DNA from: Ancylostoma caninum
Lineage: Eukaryota; Nematoda; Chromadorea; Rhabditida; Ancylostomatidae
Reading direction: 5' to 3'
Assembly: GCA_037903475.1 (NCBI GenBank)
Contig: JBAJFG010000610.1
Span: forward strand, 496,001 to 560,000
Length of the DNA: 64,000 bases
In this document: piece by piece, positions 23,365 through 35,300 of the stretch
Numbering within the stretch: the first letter of the stretch is position 1
Layout: each line of letters opens with the position of its first letter
Notes under the pieces: generated by a model
Told to the model about the DNA's origin: nothing
What the model saw: the letters and a program-made list of their open reading frames with translations, nothing else
Database searches by the model: none
Program-made: the position numbers and the translations under genes

Positions 23365-26300
23365 GTGAGTGACAAAATCTTTTTTTTTCAAGTTTTCCGT
23401 TTCCATGCTAGGGGTTCTTTTGAGCACTACGGGTGAAAAATCACGGTATATTTTATATTCACTCCTTACTACTTCTTCATTGCCATTATCGGTCATTATT
23501 CGTAACAATCACTGGATCTTTGTATCCCTGCTTTATTTTAGTTATATGCTCCTCGAAATTCTGTGTTTCTCATAGTTCCCCTCGTCTCTCCTCCATTTCT
23601 CTGTGTGTTTTTCCTGTGTCATCATCAAGATGCCGACGATCCTGCTAAAGCACTCGACTAATCACACCTCTCCGCAGTTTTGAGCCTCTTATTTACTATT
23701 TACTAGTAGCGAGAGCGAGTAGTGTGGCCAAAACAATCCATTACTAAGGCTGCTGAAAGTTATTATTAAATCGAGTGCTCTGACGCCGCACCCAGCAAAA
23801 ATATATAGTTGGGTGAAAAACTGAAAGAATTTTGTCAAGCGGAAAATCGCTATAGTGGCGAAACTATCGCATGCCCATGTGTTTTTAGGATAGCATGACC
23901 AAATAGGTTGTGCTCCTTATTCATATTAGCCTACATATTTTTTATAATTGTGCCAACAAGTAAAGTGCAAGAGATCCGAATGAAACCTAGTTTCAGTAGA
24001 AGTTTCTCTTAATGAGCTGCTACAATGTGCACACCCTTTTTGCCCTCCAGCCCTCGAAATTTTCGCCAACAGCAATAGGAGTTCATGCAGAAGTAAAAGT
24101 AAAGTAAAAGTAATTCAAAAAATCAAGTAAAATCAAGCAAAAGAAGTGGCCGATTTGCTAATTTAGCAGGCTATTGAACATGGGTTCGTATCCTGTCAAC
24201 GATGCTCGTTTTGCACTTTTTTTTATCCTTCTCCTCAAGAGCTGAGGGCAAAAATGGTCTGAATGGTCTTAAACACCTCCCAAGGCGAAGATTCAAGCCT
24301 TATAGGGTTCATTCCTGGTTAACCTCTTGCACACCTCCTCAGCGTTGTTGAAATTGCGTACACTGTCTCCTTCCGGTCTTGCTCTGTTTGTTTACGGGTA
24401 GTAGGCATCTAAGCCATCCCTTTTACGGTTCTTTCCTTTAACCCCAGCCTTTCTCGTTTTTCTTTTATCCTTTCTTTTTCTCTTTTTTCATCTTTATTCC
24501 TTTTCTTTTCTTCATATTTTCTTCATCCATCCGGGTGAAATGAAAACTCTTCGCCTGATAAATTGCGGTATTCAAGTAAAGTCTCAAAAGTCGTCCACGT
24601 CTCAAAAGAAAAAAAACATGAAGGTTGTCCCAAGAGGTTTCCTATGAAATTTTTTTGAATAGTAGTTTTTGCTCCTCATATTTTCACGATAAACTGATTA
24701 ATTTCTTCCTTGACCCCCTCCTGAACCTAGTTTTTCCCGAACGGTAGAGCTGCCATATTTCCATGCATCCTCCATCGGCCTCACAACTCGTTTCGAAGTC
24801 GTGCAGGGCATCGTTTCACCCGTGGCGGAGCGGTGAATTGGCTTAACTTGACTCGCCTATTCACACGCGCCGTCCACCTTTCGCTGAGCGTCTGTGCGCT
24901 CGCCGTCGAGCGCAGTCGCTGCGCAAATGAGTGTAATTGTGGTAACATTCTCGCGTAGGCGAGGGAAGTCCGATATGACTGCAATTTTCTGGTCTGTTTA
25001 GCCATTACGTGCCACGAGCGGGGATGAGATACGTCGACACTAACACGCTAATCCAGTTGGGCTGGAAGGCGCTCGCGTGCGCCACATAGGTATCGATCAC
25101 CGCCTGATCGCCCAGCTGACAGCTGCTGCCGGTGCTCGTCATCTTCGAGGTGATTCGGGAGGGTAATGAGGCGGCGGTGGCCATTCCGAGTACACCTGGA
25201 GACGCTCGCCGGCGTCCACGGTGGCCTGATTGCCTGGTAACTAAGCGAGCGCGGTTTTTACGCGAGCAGAACAGCTCACACTTATTTGTGGTCGTCGTAC
25301 GCCTAACGGAGTGCATATATTACGGCGACTAACGCGTTTATGGCATATTTGCATGGCGAAATGGAGTGCTGACATGGTGCTTGCGGCCGGGGTGTCCCCG
25401 GAGAGGAACGGAAATTGCCCCGACAAAAAGCGCATCAGAGAAGCGACCACTCCGACGAACAATTTGAAATGCATTGCGCAGTGAAGAGCGCTCACGGGGC
25501 ACGAGTATTTGTTTAAGAGGATCACAATAGCCAGTAAATTCCTTCCTTTTGAGTTCGGGCTGGAATTTGACAGAGAGTTTGGTCCGTTATTTTTGTAACA
25601 TCCCTTATACGTCGGTGCAAATCGTACCTAGATTTCTTGAGGACCAGCAAAGAAGAAACGTACTTCCAAAAGTGGTCGCCTGGAAATTTCCGTTTAATTT
25701 GTGCATATGCAAGATGACCCGCAGATTTCGCTTAAATATCGTGTTACCTCAGAGTAACTTAGGTGATTCCCGACTAAACCCAGAGTCAGCTCAGCTTTCG
25801 TCTTTCTCTCTTCTCGCATTCTCCATGTATTATCCCCAAGTTTAGGCATAAAATTCCCTTGAAAAATCAATATAGAGCAGAACATTCTTTTCTGTCGTTT
25901 AGTGGCTAACTGTTTTTTTCCTGTCTGACGTTTGAATAGTTGATTTTCCTGTGAAAAAGATCACGAACAAGGATGGATGACAACATTTACAATAGGGAAT
26001 TAACCAAGAGTAATTTGCCACGTAGGCGCACAGGCGACATGCATAAAAATCCTCCCAAAGTTACCTCATCTAGCAGCCCAACTTTGAATGACCGAAGCCT
26101 TCATCCTTGGTACATAGATCCTTCTATCCCTTACATATTCTAACACAGCTACATAATGTTAGTCTGAAATCCAATATGTATGCTAAGAAAAATATTTGGC
26201 CCTACATATTCTAACACAGCTAATGTTAGTCTGAAAAATAATATAAGAAATGTAAATAAATAGTAATAGAGCCAAGTTCCCAATTTTTAGCGTTTCTGAA

Positions 26301-29300
26301 TGTTCAAAGAGTCAATGATTTTTCATTCATTCATTCATTCTTCATTCATTCATTCATTCATTCATTCATTCATTCATTCACTCATTCATTCATTCATTCA
26401 TTCATTCATTCATTCATTCATTCATTCATTCATTCATTCATTCATTCATTCATTCATTCATTCATTCATTCATTCATTCACTGGAGGTCATAATCTACGA
26501 ATCGTAAAGAAGGCTGGAGCCTTTTCTCGTGATCTGCTAGCTTAATCTCAGCACTTGTGGCCAGAATTTTGTCCCACAAAACATTGTCAGGCATCAATGT
26601 TCCATTCTTATCCATTTTTTTACAATTTGCCCAATTCATAATACAATTTCCCAGCTTACTCACTAGCTTTCTTTTTCCTACCGTTTTCCTCAGCAAAACG
26701 TTGCACTATCTCGGATATCGCATGTCTAGAGATTTCCATGACCTTCCGTCAACAGATATGCACTTGACTAGGGATTATCCCGGTGTAGGCATCGACTTCG
26801 CTTTGTTACGCAAACCCTCGAGAGCCGTGGGGCCTCACCCAGAAGTGTTTTCTGCAAAATCCACAAGTTGTTGGTTCCATACATATTTTTGAGAAGAACT
26901 CCTACAAGAATCCGTATTTGTTTGCGAAAACACTTGAAGCTTTTAGTGGAAGCTACGCAACTGAACTAAAGGGATAGAGTCCCACGGATTGTCAGCATTC
27001 GATGGATACTGAACTTTTGAATTATTGATGCGTTGTCGAATTTTATTTATTCGAAATATGAATGAACCGCTTGCAATAGTTTATGATGCATGGAGCCCAT
27101 GAAATTGCGGACAAACGAAAAAAAAAACAGAAGATATTTTTGACTACGCAAACGAACGAGTAGTTAGAATTGAGGGGTGAATCTATAGGCCGAATGAATG
27201 AATTCACTCGATTTGAATACTCCGTCATCAACCTGCATGCTTTAAAGGTCTACTAACCTGTCACTCACTTTGAAGCAGTGGACAATACATATGAGAAATG
27301 CTTCATGTAGGTATACTGAGAACCTTCGTTTGCTCAGTGTGGTGTAGAAGTCCTTCTTTGGATCCCAAATCCATGATTTTGTCGTGAACCAAAATTCCTT
27401 GAAGGGGTCAAATTACAATCTTTTCCTATGTTAAGCCAGTTAAATCCCTGACGAATCCCCCATGTTAAGCCCCAATCTGTCCAAATGTTCTGCCACTAAT
27501 CTCGACAGTCTATTTGCTGATCGATAGTGTCGTCTGGCCAGGTGAGAGTAATTACAAGCCAGCTAGCATTCATCGGCTGAGCATATGCGCATTATGCATC
27601 AATGGACACAATCTGCTGCTTCGTTCCTGCGCCGGGAAACTCGTACAGATCCGCACTTCCGGGGTTAGAAGTTGGTGCGGGTTTTCAGCCCAACACGGTA
27701 ATAGCAGGCAGCCGCCGCGCGGGGTTACTGGCCCCGGCTCCATTATCGTTATTACTGACCATCCATCACTCTTTGCGAACGCACGCACGGCGCTCTTCGG
27801 CACTACATGCGCATGTAGCATCGATAATTAGCGCATGGCCTGGAATTTAATATGCACACATGGGGGAGGGCAGGGGTGACACCGGGGCGATGACACGATG
27901 AAGTAAGCGCTGGATCGAGAACTTGTGGCTGGAGCTAGTCGGAAGCCGATAATGAGCAGTGCAGCGAGGTTGCCCTTCGGGGGAAGGTCATTCTAGGGAG
28001 GAAAGCATTGGAAGGAAGCAGAAAGGGATTATTTCATTTTATGGACGTGCACAACACATAATGAAAGAAATAAAACAACAACAACCTTCCAGAAAAAAAA
28101 CACCAATAGGAAAACACCAATATTTTTGAGATCATCTGTACATTATATTTTTATAATAATACTCAATATCACTAATAGAATCTGCTCTAACTTTAATATT
28201 TTTTTACGTTCTAATGTTTTTTCTGTCAAGCTTAACCTATTTCGAAAGCGTGGTATGCATTTTGTGCGACTGGTTTTTTTATGCGTTCTGTTTTTGAAGT
28301 TTTATTTGATTCATGCATGTGTTTCACATGCCCAATAAAGAAAGAAAGAAAGGAAAACATCAATATTTTTGAGATCATCTGTACATTATATTTTTATAAT
28401 AATCGTTTATTACTCTACTTAGGGTTGACATGAAAAGTGACCTAAAGATAAAAATCAAGTAAATGAACATCAGAACTCAGATACATGAATATCTGGGGAA
28501 CCAATTCACATATGGCGAACATCTTCATGGGAGCAACATTTCGTAATTATCGAGAATTCGGAGGAAAATTGAGCATTGTCGTATCTATCCATTGGAAATC
28601 TATGTCTATAGGGGAGTTTCATCGAACAGAAACTTCTTTGCTTCAACTGGTCTTTTGTTTCAAACAAAAAACTGTTATCTAAAAAAACTTATCTAAAAAA
28701 ATTGAGCAAATACCTATTAATTAGGTGATATCATTATGGAAAGTTTCTTTATTCTTCTTTTTTCCTCTTCCTTCTCATTGCCATGGAAGACTCTAGTGGA
28801 GTGGACCTATTCGCACATCTCAAATCACCAGCAGAGTCCCACTCTGATTGTCTGCGTCTCCAAACATTTCATTGACCACTCAGTCTTTCTATCTAGTCCT
28901 GCCCAGAAAGGTGATGCGAGTGAGTGTGCGCTGCTGAACCGCCCCATGTATTTACATTTATTTATCACTGGCGAAATAGCGCATTCTTCTCGCCAACACA
29001 CAATACATAAGCTCACAACCTACCTGGGCTAAGATACATGAAATGATGACCGAGCAAGCCAAGGATTGTTAACTTTATTGGTTGTAGTATAGACTCTAAA
29101 TAATCTTCAAAAAATCATAAAATTTTTTCCTGTCTTTCACATTTTCATTATAATTACTAAATTATAAATCCACAAACTTACATTATTGTAGGTAAAATTG
29201 AACTTTTACATGAACCAAATATATATCCATTTTATTGAATAAATTTTTTATTACATACCTTAAATATAACATAAACGATGCGGTAGGTGACGCAAAACGT

Positions 29301-32300
29301 AAAATTTGGTTTGCTATCCTGTCTGCGCTCGATTATGCGTTCATGGATCCTAGCCCTGGAAAACATGGTAGTACATACTTCCACTACTTCTTACAACCCT
29401 TTACAACCCTATACACCCAGATCGTTCCCTCTTTTTTCAGATCGGAACAACAGTGCTGTCCGTGTTCGCCAGAGATTTGGATGCTGGTGAAAATGGCGAA
29501 ATCGTCTACTCACTCGGCGAAGGCGAAGGACACCACTACCTCGCTATTAATCCGAAATCCGGAGTGATTCAGACAGCAGCTCCGCTAGACAGGGAAACGC
29601 TTTCCTTGATCAGGTGAGTGATCCCTTCCCTAAGAAAACCTAGTCTCTAGACCTAACACGACCTTCACAGGCTTGACGTCATCGCTACTGACCGGGGAGA
29701 GCCGCCGAAGCAGAGCAGTGCACTGGTGGAAATCGGCATCACTGATGTGAACGATAACGCGCCGATATTTGAGAAGGTAAAGGTGATTTGAATCAAGTGG
29801 ATAATTTCTTCTGAATTAGACGAGGAGAATGGTCCTTGGAAGTGTCCGTCAGTGCTCACACTTCGCTAGAATGAATTAGTTTTCGAATACCATGATGAAG
29901 AGTCGCTATGATACTATTGGGTTGGGCAATAAGTTCGTGCCGTTTTTTGTGAGCATTCAGTGTATTTTCACGAAGCGGAAAAACAGTTGAATAGGTTTTT
30001 TGGAAGTTAATACCCACAGTAATTCTACTCCACATATTAAGCAAGTCCTTGCAAAAATTCCTCTCATAACTCTACAAACTGTGCGTACAGAACAAGATGC
30101 ACCTGTCACCCCAGCTCGACCTCTCCGATGCAAACATGCACTTCTGCGCTGTCCTTTCAACAGTGATATCCTCCACTTCGACGCTGTTAACATCCCCAGC
30201 AGCTCGGGTTGTATTTGTTCCACTATTGTATTGGAACAGTTGGAGGGTCGGAGATGTGCGATCTTGTCGACATGGAGGATCACATTTCATGCGAGGGAAA
30301 AAAGAAGTAGCTGGAAATGGGGACATTGGTTATAATATTTGTAAATTTTTTTTGTTAGATCAGACCGTCCAAAAAAAAAGTTGAAGAAAAAAGTCGAGTT
30401 GAAAAAAAAATGCCGCACGAACTTATTTCTCAACTAAGGGAAATACACATGTGTACATAGCTTGAGAAGTGGTAGTACAAATATGTAAGTGAGCCTTCAT
30501 TGGAATATTTCCACGAATCCATATTGATGGACAAACACAATTTTGCACTAATTTTAGCAGAAAACAGAAACTTTTCTAAAATGTTATTAGTTCAGAGTTC
30601 CTTACTGAGGCGCATTAGCAATGGGTTTCGGGTTAAAACAGGCAGAAATAATTCGATTTTAACAAGCCGAAATTTGCTACATTCCTTTTTAGTATCGCTA
30701 AAGACGCAGGAATCTATATGTTAGACATAACTAGGATATAGTTGTACCTCTTTGGGAGCTTATCTTCAGAGTTTTCATCCCGTTCGCTCTTCAAGATCGT
30801 CTGCATTGAAACGTGGGTTAAAAATTTTCCTGAAGGATGGCAAACTTGAACGGCAAAAATCGAAAATCTCCTTTCAATCCCTACGTAATCCGCTTTTTCA
30901 GGAACTATACAATATCAGCGTAATGGAAAACACAACACTGCCAGCGGTCATAGCCCAAATCAAGGCGACCGATAAGGATAGTGGTGTGAACGGTGGGTGC
31001 ATTTCACATTCTTTGCCTGTACATATATGATGTTCATTTAATCACACATTTGATTAGTTTTCCTCGTATCCCCGATTCGTTGCTTTGATTTTTGACGCTT
31101 TTCCAATTCCTGGTTTTATCCTCCCTCGATTTTTGCAGCTTCTTAGCGCTTTGCTGCCTTTAAAGGCTATACGGCTGTTTGCAAATACTCCTCAGAAAAA
31201 CCCTTTTTCAGGCAAGGTTCACTACAGCATAGCGGCCACTTCTTCTGTTCCTCTGACAATCGACTACACCACTGGGGAAGTTGTGCTGCGCGAGCGGGTG
31301 GACGCAAAAAGTTCGCCGCTCGCCGTCCTCGTTCGAGCCAAGGATGGCGCTCAGCCGGCTCTTAGCTCTACAATTACCCTAATGCTCTATGTTATAGACA
31401 TCAATGACCATGTGAGTTTTCATTTTCATCCCTGTCATGGCCATAAGAACAGCAAGCAAGAGGTTCCTTTCAAGGCGCCGACTTTCATCGCGTCTCAGAA
31501 GAAAATCTTTCTGGAGGAGAACGTGGCGGTAGGCGATGAGGTTGGGAGAGTTTATGCTATCGACGAGGACTCTGGTGACAATGGAGTGATCAGGTTAGCT
31601 CGTGGTTCTTTGGACGACCTTCCGGATAACGATATATCGGGAAACCCCTTCAATGCAATAATACAGTGAAAATACAAAGATACAACACATGTAACGAGAC
31701 AAACCATATTTTTATCTCTCCAAAAGCATTTTTCTGCATTTGGACTGGAAAATAAGACAATGAATCAAAACATTTCTACACTTAGGTACACCCTCAACGG
31801 TTCTTTCGACTTCTCCATCGATGCAGAATCAGGGATCATACGAACGGCTACATCTCTTGACAGGGAGCGGACGGCACAGTACGAGCTCCAGGTTGGCTTC
31901 TGCTTTTGCAAGATCCGTAAGGTCCTTAGGCCACTTAATAAACTATGTAATTTAAGGTGACTGCCACTGACCAGGGCGATCCTCCGTTGAGTTCGTCCAC
32001 CGATATTACGATTGTCGTGAAGGACGTTAACGATAATGCTCCAGAATTTCCGGAAACGGAATACAACATCAGTTTGTCGGAGGAGACTCCCAGAGGCAGC
32101 CAGGTCATCGTGTTGAAGGCAGAGGACAAGGTAAGAGTTATCATTCATTCATTCATTCATTCATTCATTCATTCATTCATTCATTCATTCATTCACTTAA
32201 TCGTTATTTATTTATTTAATTTGCATCCGCACCATAAAGGTGTGCCATATCAGGATAGAAAGCTTCAAACAAAATTTTATATGTAATTAATTGAAAAAAA

Positions 32301-35300
32301 TCAAAAATTTCTCTCCTTTACTCTCCATTTTTAACCCAGCTCCTCAACTTCTTTCGTAATCGTCCTCATTTTCAACAAAATAGATTTATGACGCACGCAT
32401 CGCTAAGCAATTTTGAGCAGTAGCGTTACTAAGGCCCATTAGTCAGAAAAATCATGTCATCCATTAGGTGAAGCGCATTAAGTCGTGACGACGTGATGCC
32501 TGAATAAGCTCAAGCTTTTTATGGGATGGGATCCGTCGACTAACGACCTCATTTCGTGGGTTCTTTCGGTTAACGTACGTTTTACAGTTCCTACGAGAAT
32601 TTTGCTACCGTTTCTAGCTTTCCCGGTAGTCATGCTGTAAGGTGGCCTGGTTGGCTTCTGCTACTTGACAATATCCCAAATCCTTAACTTTTCTCTACCA
32701 TACACGTTTCGTAGCCTTTCTATGTGAATAAGAGCTCGACTCAGTGTGCAGGTCAAATACAAACAGTTTCCGAAGCACGAATCGAGACGGCATACCTCAT
32801 CGGAAGAAATGAAAGTTTTGTGCATTTTGTTCACTCTTTTCTTACGACTTGTAGGACCATAGTTCTCTGAAGAAAAGTCCTAAGCTCTACTTGTTGATAA
32901 TGTACATAGAAGAGAGGAGGATTATTAGCAGCCTCACTAACTAACGACTGAATCGACTTTGACTGAATCCCATTCTTGAGAGTAGACCTCACCAGTTACC
33001 ACAGGAGTCCACTTCCAAATTTTTAACCCATTGACGACCGCAGCCTCTCATGCGAGTTTTCACATTATCTCAAACTCTGGCTCTTTCCTCTGCTCTGAAA
33101 CTTACAGGTCTTCAGAATCACCCCAACTTACAAGTATTATTACATCAATCTAAGAAAGTCGTTGTGACCATTAACCTTTAATGACCCCTCAATCTGAACC
33201 GCGAGAAAAAAAAGTTCTTAATGTAAGTGAGCCGCAGGGTTGTCAATGGATTAACTAATTTCCTAGCGCCCCTTATTTTACACGTTGGGGATTTTTCAAC
33301 TTCTTTCGGATTTTTGCTTTCTTTCTTAATCGGTGTAGCTGAGGATGGCCCAAATCTTAATGGCATTTCAGGACGCTGAACAGAAAATTGTCTATCGAAT
33401 CGAACACATGGATCGTGACGTCGTCGCACTCATAGACCTCGGCGAACAGGTATACCGAAATCAAAATTGCTCCATCTCCTTTCTGCTCAACCAGCACGAA
33501 AACCATTCCTTTCAGGGCGCTCTACTCACCTTATCCGGGCAACTGCACAGCTCCGACCACCTTATCAAGCTCGAGATCTCAGCTACTGACCAGGTTCGCC
33601 GTCTTCAGACCATTACATGGCGCGCTTAAACCCCCTACACCATTGCAGGGAGGGTTACAAGGCCGTTGTCGGGTGAACCTCGTCGTGGAAGACGTCAACT
33701 CTGCTCCTGTGTTCAAGGATCAGCCTTTCGCAGTGCGCGTACCAGAAGACTCACCCATCGGTTTCCATATTGTCACGCTAGAAGTCAGTCGAACAGTGCG
33801 ATGACTTTCGTTGAGCCACTGATCCTCGAATTTCAGGCAGAGGACAAGGATCAGGGAAGCAATGCTCATTTGACCTATTCGATCGACTCGAAGGAATTCG
33901 GCATCGACAACGCGACGGGGTTGATCATCTTGAAGGAGCCGTTGGATCGAGAGCAGCAGTCGAGTTACCTGGTTACTGTGGTGGTCAGTGACGGAGCTGT
34001 GCCGCCACTAAACACAACCACTCAGTTGGAGATTATTGTCGACGATGGTTAGTTGCCCTCAATTTTGTGGATTTTCTTTCGCTTACTTCACCACTGTGCT
34101 TTTCTTGGATTGTGTTTGAAAATAATCAAATAATGTCCTTCAAACTTCGTTAGAAGCGATGTTTGGGTTAACACCAGCTGTACTATTTCAACATTTTTAT
34201 TATAACCTATTATTGAATTAAATTTAACTTAATAAGGACACAATCCACATATGAGGATCACTCAATTTCGCGCAACAATTTGAGCACAGTCGCCGGTGGG
34301 GTCGGATAAGACGGATTTGCCGTGCTAATTTCCGTAAATAATCATCGCTTGCACAGCTGTCGAAAATTGCGGCGATCCTTATGCCTGGCGTCTCTCCGTC
34401 TTGCGTGCTATTTTCATTCGTATGACCGCGGTGACCTCACCTCGTCGCTCTGCTGACTGCAGCTCTCTCATCAGGGTGCTTGTAAGGGTACAAATACTTA
34501 CTGCGCGTTCATTAGCATCGTTATGATTTGCATAATTTCAAAGGGACAGCAACCAGCCTTGGTGTTCCCGCGGAAGGGGAGGTGGAATGGTGAGGATAAT
34601 CGTGAGTAATCGTGAGCAAGTGAACACAGAAAATAGCTGAAAACACTGGAAATGACGTTCTAACAATGTGTCCAGAGTGGATTTCTCTTTCAAAGATATA
34701 ATATCTACACGTGTTTTTCGGTCCCAGACGGAAGCCAGGTGCGGGGGGGGGGGGAGTTCCGAAAAAATGTGGTTAGCGTCACAAAAGGACCTAGCCAGTC
34801 CCTTCTAGAATTTTTTTCAGAACCAATGGCTCAACCATGTAATTGGACGTAAGGACATACTTGAAGCTAGTAAAGAAAAAGGGCGTTAAAATTAGGCTAG
34901 CCTAATATTTGACCTTTTTAGACTCTTAACTTTGCTCATCTTTTTCTTGTAATCGTTGACTTAAACGTAAATTACCTAGCAATCACTAGTAACTTACCAA
35001 TTTTGGACTTCACTTCGAGTTCCATGCATTTTATTTCAGTTAACGACAATGCTCCCAAATTCTCCACTCAGAACTACACTGCCTCCATTCCCGAGGATAT
35101 ACCAGTTGGCACATCATTCATGCAGGTAAATTCTTGCTGTGAAGTATTCACCTATCTGAAGCCTCTTCCCTAGAATTTAAGAAATTCGTCCTTAGAAGAA
35201 AGCTCCTCATGTCAACCTCGTTTAGGTGTCAGCCATCGATCTGGATATTGGAAATAATGGGATTGTGGACTACTTCCTGAATGATTCGGACTCGTCGGCT

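Larger units (their letters stand above)
23365..29440 (+). other. fmi-1 intron 3, 6.1 kb, largest intron
   Basis: No hidden gene was recognised. It contains two GC-richer islands (24775-25510 and 27540-27990), a TTCA microsatellite (26322-26481) and a 190-bp insertion flanked by 53-bp direct repeats (28108-28403). A 103-codon - strand frame at 25005-25316 lies within the first island and is probably composition-driven. Large 5' introns of developmental genes often carry enhancers. Confidence 0.6.

Noticed and set aside
24140..24205. tRNA-like sequence with GGTTCGTATCC
   Set aside because: It resembles a B box and a weak T arm can be drawn, but A box, anticodon arm and acceptor stem could not be formed convincingly. 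It may be a decayed tRNA-derived SINE.
25005..25316. 103-codon - strand frame in intron 3
   Set aside because: Arg/Ser/Ala-rich composition follows from local GC content; no homology recognised and no start context or splice support.
30000..30335. 111-codon frame within the intron 5 MITE
   Set aside because: No mariner transposase motif in any frame; the element is non-autonomous.
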